Part shown: positions 5,947 to 14,400 of the stretch, piece after piece
Layout: each line of letters begins with the position of its first letter
Position numbering within the stretch: position 1 is the stretch's first letter
Made by a program: the position numbers and the translations under genes
Source of the DNA: a virus
Strand: one strand, 5' to 3'
IMG/VR virus record: IMGVR_UViG_3300025646_000491
Coordinates: 1 to 20,432 of that record
Length of the DNA stretch: 20,432 bases
The notes under the pieces: generated by a model
What the model was told of the DNA's origin: nothing
Database searches by the model: none
What the model saw: the letters and a program-made list of their open reading frames with translations, nothing else

Positions 5947-7532
5947 TGCCACTCATTCGCGTTCGAGACTTGGATACTTTCGGCATTGTCCGGGACACCC
6001 CCTCGGACCAATTGCCTCCACTTGCTTTTTCAGAGGGCAGTAACATTCGCTTTCTGGATGGTGTTGTTCAGCGGTCAAAGGGATGTATTGATACCTATGG
6101 CAGCATTGGGGTCGATCCCACATACCTCCTTCCATGGGAAGTTAGCGGGACTCCATATTGGATTTATGCCAGCCCTGCAAAAATTCGTCTGACCGATGGA
6201 ACCACTGACAGTGATGTTACCAGAGCGGTCGGCGGAGATTATGCTGCCGGAGCCTTGCCTTTGTGGAACGGCGGGGTTCTCGGAGCGGTCCCCATTTTGA
6301 ATAATGGAGTGGACGTACCGCAGTCATGGGATGGAGCTACCTCTAAGTTTGTCAATCTTCCGAATTGGCCGGCAAGTACAACTGCCAAGGTTCTGCGGAT
6401 TTTCAAACAGTTTATAATCGCCCTGAATATTACAAAGTCTGGGACGAATTATCCAACATTAGTAAAGTGGAGTCAGCCGGCCGCCCCCGGAACCGTACCA
6501 ACCTCCTGGGACGAAACCGATGATACAAAGGATGCCGGAGAATATTCGCTGTCCGAGACAACGGGAGAGCTTATTGATTGTATGCCGCTTGGCGATATCA
6601 ACGTCGTTTATAAGTCAGACTCTATTTGGATGCAGCGTTTCCAGGGCGGCAAGTTTATCTTTCAGTCCTCGAAACTTTTCCAACGTCATGGATTGCTCGC
6701 GCAGAATTGTGTCCAGGAGTTTGACAAAAAGCATTTCTTTGTCTCCCGCGGAGACTTAATGATTCACAACGGTACGGTTCCTGAGTCCGTTGCTGATGGT
6801 AAGATTCGAAGAGCTTTCTTTGCTGAGCTTGATGATACCAACTACGAGCAAGTAATTACCGTCGCTAACGAGCAGGATAATGAAATCTGGGTGTGTATCC
6901 CTATGGTTTCCAGTGCAGGTCTATTGGTGAAGGCGCATATCTGGAACTGGAAAACAGGGAAATGGGGGGAAATGGAGCTTCCCAATCTTTCATTTCTAGC
7001 CTCCGGTATCATCGTCGATCCCTCCGCTTCAACCACATTTGATAGCGACTCCGGCACATTTGATGGCGGAGAGTCTGGACCCTTCAGTGGCGCCCTTGTC
7101 GGAAATAAAACGCCTTCGATCATGGGCGGGTTAGCTGGAGCTAGCCGGCAGCTGTATGAAATGAATCAAGGGCACACCTTTGACGGAGTTTCTTATGAAT
7201 CATATATACAGCGAAGTAACCTCGCGGTCATCGCCCAGAAACATGACGGCTCGTTTATCGTTGATCCGAAGCGTCATAAACAGTGTAATGAAGTTTGGCC
7301 GCTTGTTGATGCTGATCCTGGTGTCACTCTCAACATTTATGCTGGGAGTAGTGATACTATCACCGGGGACGTGGACTGGGACGGACCTCTTAGCTTTGAT
7401 CCTTCTGTGGATGAAAAAGTTGATCCTCTTGTAAGTGGAAGATATTTGCATTTTAAGTTCGCTGTGGTTGGGAATGGTAAATGCAACTTTCATGGATTTG
7501 ACTTCAACGTAGAAGATCTGGGGATGTACTGA
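5946..7532 (+). CDS. Tail nozzle / DNA stabilisation protein (P22 gp10-like)
   Basis: A 528-residue protein with the layout of podoviral tail nozzle or 'phage stabilisation' proteins, which plug the portal-adaptor channel and form a beta-propeller hub. The signature N-terminus is APL-type: LPPLAFSEGSNIRFLDGVVQ (about 23-42), meaning 'non-redundant position plus direction of the genome-encoded profile'. Later segments include VYKSDSIWMQRFQGG (~221-235), LLAQNCVQEFDKKHFFVSRGDLMIHNG and the WVCIPM ... KAHIWNWKTGKWGEMELP blade. Near residue ~365 there is an Asp/Gly/Phe-rich insert (TFDSDSGTFDGGESGPF). Start and stop both overlap neighbours (TAATG, TGATG). In virions of this type it would sit between the adaptor ring and the fibres encoded just upstream. 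Confidence 0.7.
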   Translation: MPLIRVRDLDTFGIVRDTPSDQLPPLAFSEGSNIRFLDGVVQRSKGCIDTYGSIGVDPTYLLPWEVSGTPYWIYASPAKIRLTDGTTDSDVTRAVGGDYAAGALPLWNGGVLGAVPILNNGVDVPQSWDGATSKFVNLPNWPASTTAKVLRIFKQFIIALNITKSGTNYPTLVKWSQPAAPGTVPTSWDETDDTKDAGEYSLSETTGELIDCMPLGDINVVYKSDSIWMQRFQGGKFIFQSSKLFQRHGLLAQNCVQEFDKKHFFVSRGDLMIHNGTVPESVADGKIRRAFFAELDDTNYEQVITVANEQDNEIWVCIPMVSSAGLLVKAHIWNWKTGKWGEMELPNLSFLASGIIVDPSASTTFDSDSGTFDGGESGPFSGALVGNKTPSIMGGLAGASRQLYEMNQGHTFDGVSYESYIQRSNLAVIAQKHDGSFIVDPKRHKQCNEVWPLVDADPGVTLNIYAGSSDTITGDVDWDGPLSFDPSVDEKVDPLVSGRYLHFKFAVVGNGKCNFHGFDFNVEDLGMY

Positions 7533-7789
7533 TGACAATGCAACTGCAGCCGTTGGAGCTTCCTCCGCAAGGATACTCCCCTGAATATCTTCAACAAGAA
7601 CTGGAGAAGCTGCATAATATCATTTTCTTCCTTCTGGAACACACACAGCTCCGTACCCTTCATGTAGCCCCAGACAAGGTTTGGGATGGGTTAATGGTTA
7701 AGGCTGATGGAACGGATTGGAATCCAGGCTCCGGTTCTGGAACATATGTTTATGACGAGGCTACAACCTCTTGGAAACTTCTAGGATAA
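7532..7789 (+). CDS. Small podoviral tail-associated protein
   Basis: An 85-residue protein. The first half is helical (YSPEYLQQELEKLHNIIFFLLEHTQ); the second is a short beta unit ending in VKADGTDWNPGSGSGTYVYD and a Trp-Lys-Leu-Leu-Gly terminus. The order helix, 'P-x-K-V-W-D-G', 'ADGT-x-WNPGSG-x-G-x-Y' is one I recognise in small proteins encoded directly after the tail nozzle gene in many podoviruses, probably trimeric fibre or nozzle accessories. The ATG overlaps the nozzle stop (TGATG). Function is not established from sequence. Confidence 0.6.
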   Translation: MTMQLQPLELPPQGYSPEYLQQELEKLHNIIFFLLEHTQLRTLHVAPDKVWDGLMVKADGTDWNPGSGSGTYVYDEATTSWKLLG

Positions 7790-7793
7790 GGCG

Positions 7794-8624
7794 ATGGCAA
7801 AAGACCTCGGTATTTTAAGTCGGCTGCAGCAACAACAGCAGCAAGCGCCGGCGCAGTCGGGAGGACAGACAGTTAATGTCATCCCGTATTCTACACTCAT
7901 GCAACAGACGCATAACAATGCTCCGGTCACAAACAATCTCCGTGAGTTGACGACTCCTTTGGATCAAAACCTTTCTCCGTTGGAGCAGTTTAAACAGCAT
8001 CGGATGCGGCTGAATGCAGCAGCTACTGCACAACGTCCGCAGTATCCGGCCTGGAATACAAACGCTTTTCCGGCGGCACAGTCAGCTGGTTTAAATGTCG
8101 GCTCAAACCCTTTCGGTGGTATGCCGGGAGGCGGAGGTGAAGCTGGCTCGTATGGAGGAGATGGACAGACGCCTTCCGGTTCGTTTGGTCCTATGACTCC
8201 AGAAGGTTTGACTATGACCAACCTCGTCAGTCGTGCTATCATGGGGCCAGTTTTTGGATCAATGCCCGGAATTGCCGGCATGACTGCCCAGGGAATTTCC
8301 ATGGCGGATGCAATCGCTGTGCAGGCAGGTTTAATGACACCACAAGAGGCTGCATTTAACGCCTCGCTTCCAGCTGGTATTGGTATGGGATCTGGTTTTT
8401 ATGGGGGAGGCGGATATGACAACGTTGGCCACGAGGTTTCCGATAATGATTCTTTCTCCAGTATCGGTGGATGGGGCGCCTGGGGAGATGATAACGAGGG
8501 GTACGGGGACTCTGGCTCAGGAGGAGGCGATGCCGGTGATGGTGGGATGGGCATGGGCTCTGACGGAACCCCTGGTGGAGGATCTCAATCGGATAATGAC
8601 GGAGCAATGGGGGGAATCTGGTGA
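7794..8624 (+). CDS. Gly/Gln-rich low-complexity virion protein
   Basis: A 276-residue protein. It starts with a poly-Gln tract (LSRLQQQQQQAPAQ), has a Pro/Asn/Gln-rich middle, a hydrophobic Gly/Met segment (~145-200, including MTNLVSRAIMGPVFGSMPGIAGM) and a C-terminal ~75 residues that are almost entirely Gly, Ser and Asp. The hydrophobic segment resembles membrane-active stretches of phage internal proteins. It lies first in the run leading to the giant ejection protein, so an internal virion role is plausible. The composition is consistent with a disordered protein extruded through the tail channel. The stop overlaps the GTG start of the next gene. Confidence 0.55.
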   Translation: MAKDLGILSRLQQQQQQAPAQSGGQTVNVIPYSTLMQQTHNNAPVTNNLRELTTPLDQNLSPLEQFKQHRMRLNAAATAQRPQYPAWNTNAFPAAQSAGLNVGSNPFGGMPGGGGEAGSYGGDGQTPSGSFGPMTPEGLTMTNLVSRAIMGPVFGSMPGIAGMTAQGISMADAIAVQAGLMTPQEAAFNASLPAGIGMGSGFYGGGGYDNVGHEVSDNDSFSSIGGWGAWGDDNEGYGDSGSGGGDAGDGGMGMGSDGTPGGGSQSDNDGAMGGIW

Positions 8625-9043
8625 GATTGCTTCGTGTCGCACCCCAGCAAATTGATCAAGTCTGGGACACAGTCAGACCCCATATCCAGGACGCTTTGGA
8701 TAAAACTGGTATGGGATTTCTGACTGATGCCGAACATATAAAAACGGCAATTTGTAAAGATGGGTTGCATTGCTGGGTGGTTGTAGAGGATAATGAAAAC
8801 ATCATTGCAAGTATTGTTACTCGCGTGATGCACCACCCAAAAAGCTCCACCTTTGAGGTAATGCTTCTCGGTGGAGAAAGACTGGACGAGTGGGTAAACG
8901 ATACCTGGGCTTGTCTTAAACAGATTGCAAAAGACGCTTATGGATGTAAGAGTATCTGGGGTTTTGGCCGTAATGGCTGGGCCCGAAAACTCGACGATGA
9001 CATCCACCGCAGCGCCATGTGGTATGTAATGTTAGAGGATTAA
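8621..9043 (+). CDS. GNAT-like phage structural-module protein
   Basis: A 140-residue protein with the size and secondary-structure pattern of a GNAT (acyltransferase) fold: an N-terminal helix after a short strand (RLLRVAPQQIDQVWDTVRPH), a strand pair (HCWVVVEDNENIIASIVTRV), then FEVMLLGGERLDEWVNDTWACLKQIAKDAYGC and a final 'IWGFGRNGWARKL' segment. T7 gp13, an internal-core assembly protein, also has a GNAT-like fold and is encoded just before the ejection proteins, which is the same context. I do not see a convincing acetyl-CoA pyrophosphate loop (Q/R-x-x-G-x-G/A), so catalytic activity is doubtful. Translation starts at GTG, overlapping the previous TGA (GTGA). Confidence 0.55.
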   Translation: MRLLRVAPQQIDQVWDTVRPHIQDALDKTGMGFLTDAEHIKTAICKDGLHCWVVVEDNENIIASIVTRVMHHPKSSTFEVMLLGGERLDEWVNDTWACLKQIAKDAYGCKSIWGFGRNGWARKLDDDIHRSAMWYVMLED

Positions 9044-9044
9044 A

Positions 9045-9926
9045 ATGAGCAAGAGTAACGATACCACGACAGTTCAAAAAGCAGATCCATGGAAGCAACA
9101 GCAGCCATATCTGATGGATATCTTTAACAATGCCCAGGCTCAGTTCTACGGGCTTCAGCCGCAGTTTTACCCAGATCCAATTACGGCACCTTATGCTCCG
9201 CAGGAACAACTTGGGCAAAGTATGCTGGAAGGATATGCCCTCGGGAACGCACAAACGCAGGCAAACAATGCGCAAGCGGCCCAGGCATTTTCACTCGGCC
9301 CTGCAATGTATGCCGACTCAAACCCATACCTGCGCTCGGCTGCACAGGGAGCTATTGACCCAGTTCGTGAAATGTTGATGCAGGAGATTCTTCCTGGCAT
9401 TCGGCATGGCGCCGTACAAATGGGACAGTATGGCGGAACACGACAGGATCTGGCATCAGCCAGTGCTGTCGATAAAGCTATTGAGGATATGCTGAATACA
9501 ACCGCTGGTATGTACAGTCATGGTTATGATTCTGGACTGGAGAACATGTCCCGAGCATTGGCACTGGCTCCCCAGACAATGCAGCTTGGAACGCAGCCTA
9601 TGCAGTATCTGGCGACCTCAGGTGCTATGGATCGTGATATGCATCAGGCGATGCTTGATGAGCAAATCCGCCGCTGGAACTTTGCACAGCAGACACCTAG
9701 CGCGCAGTTGGTAGATTACCAGCAGTTGATTCAGGGGCAGTATGGCGGAACCTCTACTTCACAGTTGGATTCTGGTGGGAACGATTTAACCCAGGCTCTT
9801 GGCGCCGGTATAGCCGGGTATTCTGGCGGCGCATGGCTGGCCAATCAATACCCAAGTTTAGGGTGGACACCGTCTACCGCAGGTAATATTGGCGCAGGGC
9901 TGTCGGTTCTGATGAGCTTATTCTAA
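9045..9926 (+). CDS. Probable internal virion/ejection protein
   Basis: A 293-residue protein rich in Gln and Ala. The N-terminal region (ADPWKQQQPYLMDIFNNAQAQF, ~13-34) and the segment MGQYGGTRQDLASASAVDKA (~126-145) match a pattern I recognise in podoviral virion proteins encoded just before the gp16-like giant protein. A long amphipathic helical section is followed by a Gly-rich hydrophobic C-terminus (ALGAGIAGYSGGAWLANQ and IGAGLSVLMSLF), which could insert in membranes. By position it may correspond to one of the small T7 core or P22 pilot proteins. I cannot assign a specific homologue. Confidence 0.55.
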   Translation: MSKSNDTTTVQKADPWKQQQPYLMDIFNNAQAQFYGLQPQFYPDPITAPYAPQEQLGQSMLEGYALGNAQTQANNAQAAQAFSLGPAMYADSNPYLRSAAQGAIDPVREMLMQEILPGIRHGAVQMGQYGGTRQDLASASAVDKAIEDMLNTTAGMYSHGYDSGLENMSRALALAPQTMQLGTQPMQYLATSGAMDRDMHQAMLDEQIRRWNFAQQTPSAQLVDYQQLIQGQYGGTSTSQLDSGGNDLTQALGAGIAGYSGGAWLANQYPSLGWTPSTAGNIGAGLSVLMSLF

Positions 9927-9935
9927 GGAGGAAAC

Positions 9936-10502
9936 ATGAGTATTTTTAATTTCTTGATGGCCATGGCTTCCGGGAATATGTCACCAGAGCAACTGGATCA
10001 AGCAGCTACAGCACTGGCGCAAAAAGCTGATCCGGCGGAATTCATGCAAGGTATTGAACAGGCAAAACCGGTTATCCTCGGTCAGATGAAAGCGGACCCA
10101 AACACATCGCCGGCAAGGGAAACCCCAAACGTTCCTTGGCAATCACTGCCGCCGTCGAATGTGGGTAAGGGGCCAAACGAGGTTTCACTGGCAGTGCCGG
10201 AGAATACTGGCATTATACCAAAGAAGCCAACTGCACCCGTTCAACCTCGAGGTGCATTGACGCAGCCTACGGATACGGCTGAACAGCCGGATGACGGAGA
10301 GGCAAAACGCCGGGAAGCGTTGATGGCTCTGGCAGGTATCCCGATGGGCGGGAATCAGGCTCCGCCTCCTGCGGGGGTGCGAGCTGTTGGGAATGCTTCC
10401 CCCGCACAGACGGTATTGCCTGATCTCTTTGCACAGCAGATGCAGGGAATTCCACTCCCAGGTCTTGCACAATATTTGATGATGGGAGGTCGCAATGGCT
10501 GA
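9936..10502 (+). CDS. Pro/Ala/Gln-rich protein of the ejection block, unknown
   Basis: A 188-residue protein. Residues 1-55 look helical (NFLMAMASGNMSPEQLDQAA); 60-160 are Pro-rich and probably disordered (VPENTGIIPKKPTAPVQPRG); the last ~25 residues are hydrophobic (PDLFAQQMQGIPLPGLAQYL). It has no recognised domain. A strong AAGGAGG lies six bases upstream of the ATG, one of the best ribosome binding sites in the structural block, implying high expression. It overlaps the next gene by 8 nt. Its place between two probable ejection proteins suggests an internal or scaffolding role. Confidence 0.55.
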   Translation: MSIFNFLMAMASGNMSPEQLDQAATALAQKADPAEFMQGIEQAKPVILGQMKADPNTSPARETPNVPWQSLPPSNVGKGPNEVSLAVPENTGIIPKKPTAPVQPRGALTQPTDTAEQPDDGEAKRREALMALAGIPMGGNQAPPPAGVRAVGNASPAQTVLPDLFAQQMQGIPLPGLAQYLMMGGRNG

Positions 10503-11421
10503 TCTGAGTTTCTTGACTGGAAATGTAGCCCCCGGACAGGAGGTTGCAGCGCAGGATTACTCATTTAACAATGGACGCTTTCAGCCCAATACTGCCCCTG
10601 ACGTAGAGCAGGAAAAACGAAAGGCGGGGTGGAAACAGGCGTTGAGTGGGTTGGCGGACGATCCAGATGCACTGATGACTCTGTTTGTTCTGGGCAATAC
10701 CATGGCGCAGGGAGGAAACGCTGGACAAGGAATGCAGAATGCAATGCTGTATCAAGGACAACTGGCAAAGTTGCGGCAGGCGCAGGCTGACCGTCAACGG
10801 AGCCACAGGGTCGAGGACCAAAAGCTGGCCATGGAGGCTCGCCGAGTAACCGCAACCGAGGGTAATGTCGACGTTGCCAGAACTCGAAATCGTTTGCTGG
10901 AGGAAGAAGGTGTATTGAACAGGAAAAAGTTTGAAGCAGGAGCCGCTGGACGGAAAGCCGATACAGCGAGACTGACTGCGATGGCCCGGAAATATGAGGC
11001 AGAGACCAAACAACTGGACACCGGTATGGGAGCTAAGCCTGGGGCTAATCAACAGTTGATTACCTTCATGGCAAAGAAAGCTATGGATCGTGGCGGTATG
11101 GCAGCCGATGGTACGAAGTTTGGTTCCGAGAATGAGGCTGTGCAATACTACTTTAACAAAGTGATATCGCAAGGGAAAGGAAAAACTGCACAACAGTTCC
11201 GGGATGAAATCATGTCGTCTGTGCTGTCGCAGGGAACGGCCACTCAAAAGGATATCAACGAACTTACCGCTTTGCTGGATCAGACCTTTCCCGGTGCGGC
11301 CGCGGATAATCCCGGGACAGCTACGGACGCGCCCGTACAAGTTAAGACTATTGAGGAGGCGCTGGCCTTGCCGAAAGGCACACAATTCCTTGATCCTAAC
11401 GGAGTGTTGAGGGTACGATAA
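10495..11421 (+). CDS. Coiled-coil virion protein of the ejection block
   Basis: A 308-residue protein. After a short N-terminal segment it has a Gly/Met-rich helix (DDPDALMTLFVLGNTMAQGG, ~55-75), then a long charged helical region (about 85-185, with many Arg, Gln, Glu and Ala) likely to form a coiled coil. The C-terminus ends VKTIEEALALPKGTQFLDPNG, a motif common at the ends of phage internal or ejection proteins. Start: GGGAGG just before an ATG that overlaps the preceding gene; stop overlaps the next start (TAATG). The gene pair with the giant protein downstream resembles the T7 gp15-gp16 order. The role is inferred from this. Confidence 0.55.
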   Translation: MADLSFLTGNVAPGQEVAAQDYSFNNGRFQPNTAPDVEQEKRKAGWKQALSGLADDPDALMTLFVLGNTMAQGGNAGQGMQNAMLYQGQLAKLRQAQADRQRSHRVEDQKLAMEARRVTATEGNVDVARTRNRLLEEEGVLNRKKFEAGAAGRKADTARLTAMARKYEAETKQLDTGMGAKPGANQQLITFMAKKAMDRGGMAADGTKFGSENEAVQYYFNKVISQGKGKTAQQFRDEIMSSVLSQGTATQKDINELTALLDQTFPGAAADNPGTATDAPVQVKTIEEALALPKGTQFLDPNGVLRVR

Positions 11422-14400
11422 TGAGTGATTGGGACCAGTTTGCTAAAGCAGAAGAGAACTCTTGGGATCAATTCCAAGTAGTATCTCCAAACGAGGAACC
11501 ACCCGCTGAAGAATCCGATAATGAAAGTTCAGTTGGAGGGTCCTTCAAGAGAGGGCTTCTTCGTGCGCGTCAGGGTTTGGAATTCCTGGGGGTGCCAACT
11601 GATTTGGAGGGCGCAGCCAAGACGGTAATGGGCGGAAGGGTTTTGGGTAATCCAGACGCTCAACGTAAAGGCATGGAAACGGAAAAGCAAATTCGCGCAA
11701 TTCCGCAGAATGAGACTATGCAGAAGGCATATAAAGCTGCGTCGAAAGAAGAAGGGCTTGTTGATACAGCCGGAGCTTTTATTGAAAATGTTTGGGAATC
11801 TGACGAAAAGCTACGGTTCTTTACTGAAACTGCAGCAGAGCTGATTCCTCAAATTGGTACAATGGCTCTCGGTACCAAAGGTATGGGAGCGTTGACAGCA
11901 GGAGGAAAGATTGCCACCCTTTCGCCAAAAGCTAAGGCAGCGATTAACCTACTTGGCGGCGGTGGTGCAAGCTCGTTTCTGAATACCTATGGCCCGAATG
12001 TTGCTGAAGCGCTGGAGAAAGGACTGGAGTTTGATCAAGCGCAGGCAAGGGCTGCGTTGCAGTCGGCCGCGCAGGGTGGTGTCGATGCGTTGACATCTGC
12101 TGTTATTCCCTTCAAGATAGGTCCGAATCAGTTTACCAATATCCCCGCACAGACACTGCTGCAAATCCTCGGAGGTGGTACTGGCGAGGCCGTTCGCAGC
12201 AAGGTTGTCGGAGAAGAAGTTAACAATGTTGATGTTGTAGTGGAAGGATTGCTGGAGGCTATCGGCCTGCCGGGAGATTTCCTTGCTGCTGCATGGGCAG
12301 GTGCTTGGGATAAAGTCGGGACGAAAGCAGATGGCGAGTCAGATAATGATCTACCTCCGATGGAGGACGTTGAAACGGAGTCGGAAGCTACAAGAGATAT
12401 TCCACAGAGTCAGATTGAAGCGGGCCTCGAGCGGATTAACGCTGCTGAAACGGTGGAGGAAAAACTTAAAATAGCTACGGAACTGGCAGGGGAATTTCAG
12501 GAAAAGGTTGCTATTGATCCTGCAATGGAGCAGCCTTTGGTTCAAGGGGTTGACCCTGACGCGCAACAGGAAACTCAATGGCCAACAACCGTTCAACAGT
12601 ATGACGACCTTGGAGTGCAATTTGGTAGCCGCACAGGGGATGGAACTGCTGATGAACAGTGGACGGCAGAAGAACTTGATACGAAACTGGAATTGATCGA
12701 CCGTCTGGTTGCTGAGAATGAACTCAATAATGAAGATGCCTTGAGGATGCAGTCGGAGCTGCTAAAGGTTCAGGAAGGCGTGAAGGGCATTCGAGCTGCT
12801 CTGGAGGACGGAGAGTTCCGGATGACAACTCCAGCGGCCCGTCGCGTTTGGAACGGACTCTTTGCCCGTGATCTCGGGACCGTCAAGAAAAGTATGGAAC
12901 CCGGAGATGTCGTTGCTGTTGGATTCGGCAGAGCGATGCTGGATACTACATCCGCCGGTGATAAGCAGATCGAGAACGGCGTTAAGCTGGCCATGGGAGC
13001 TATCCATAACTGGAATAAAATGTTCAACCCAGGGGCGAAGGTTGTTCTGGTTGAGGGAAATACTTTCGATCAAAGAAACTCTCATCTTAACAACCCTATG
13101 GGATCGTTGAGTGGAGGAAAAGATGGCATCCATTATATCTCCCTGCAGAAAACCTTGACCCAAGGGCATTATGCGAAAGCGCAAATTTACTCCGTTCTCG
13201 CCCATGAGTATGGACATCTGCTGATTAATGAAAGATTTAAGACAGCAAGCTCAGCGGTCAAAGCTGGATTGATTAATGGATATAGGAATTGGCTGGCCGA
13301 GCGGGTTATTAATAAGGATACTGAAAAGGTTGGAGATTTAAAAGAAACTCGTTTGAATCCTTTTGGGGAGGATCGAGGAGAGCGTCATAGACTGAACAGA
13401 CCTTTATGGAGTAACTCTTTTTTCGATGGACAAGAACTGGTTAATCAACGTCCGAGGGATTATTACCTTTCCTTTAATGAATATCTGGCGGAAAGTATCT
13501 CGACGGTTTTGACGAAGGAGCATACTGTTCGTGGCCCCGTTCGTCACTGGTTGAAGAAAACGGAGACCATGCTGCGGAGGTTTTTCAAATCCGTTGCTGG
13601 ACAGAATATCGGTGTTACAAAGTCTGTCGACGATTGGATGGCATCGTTAAGGTTTCAGACTCTGGCAGAACAGCTGGAACAACTCAATGCACAGGAAAAT
13701 GTTGGCGCAGCTTTAACGTCAACAAACGAAAAGCTGGTTTCAATGGGATTGAAAAAGCTCGCTAAAGGAATAGAGAAGGTTACTGGAGCATCACTCAACC
13801 TTCCACCTGAAACAGAAAGTGGACTGGAGGTTAATGATACCCCAGCAAAGAGCATCGCAAGCTTTAATGGGTTTATGAAGTGGATGCTAACGCTGACACA
13901 GATTGAACAGGAAAATGCGGATGTTCCCGGGGTACTGAAATACGTCGAGGGAATTCGTAAGTGGTGGGCGGAGAAAGGACGGTTAACCCACCTCGCTGAT
14001 CAGCGGATTCGTGAGTTGTCTGCCTTGTCGAAAGCGGATCGACACGCTTTTTCACACTTTGTCCATGAAGCTACGATTAAGAGTGATGAAGTTGGTCGGC
14101 GTTTAAATGGGGATGAGCTGCAAGAACTGATGTCCAAGTGGCCAATGGGTGAACAGGCACAACGGTTGATTGAGGAAACACAAGCTGATTTCCATATGAT
14201 CTTGGACGAGATTTTCAGTGTTCTTCGGGCCGACCTTGCACGGAGGTATGGACACCTATCTCCAAATGATCGGGATGCGGTCATCCAACAGAAAACACAA
14301 CAGTTGACAAAAGAACTGCAATCGTTGAAGAACCATAACTACTGGCCCCTGAATCGCTTTGGTCAGTATTGGGTGCAAGCGAAGGCTCCAAAGGATATGA

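Noticed and set aside
10561-11385. Long 274-residue minus-strand ORF opposite the coiled-coil virion gene
   Set aside because: It lies fully antisense to a well-supported gene with good ribosome binding site and coupling, and its translation is Leu/Ser/Cys/Arg/His-rich with no domain-like pattern.
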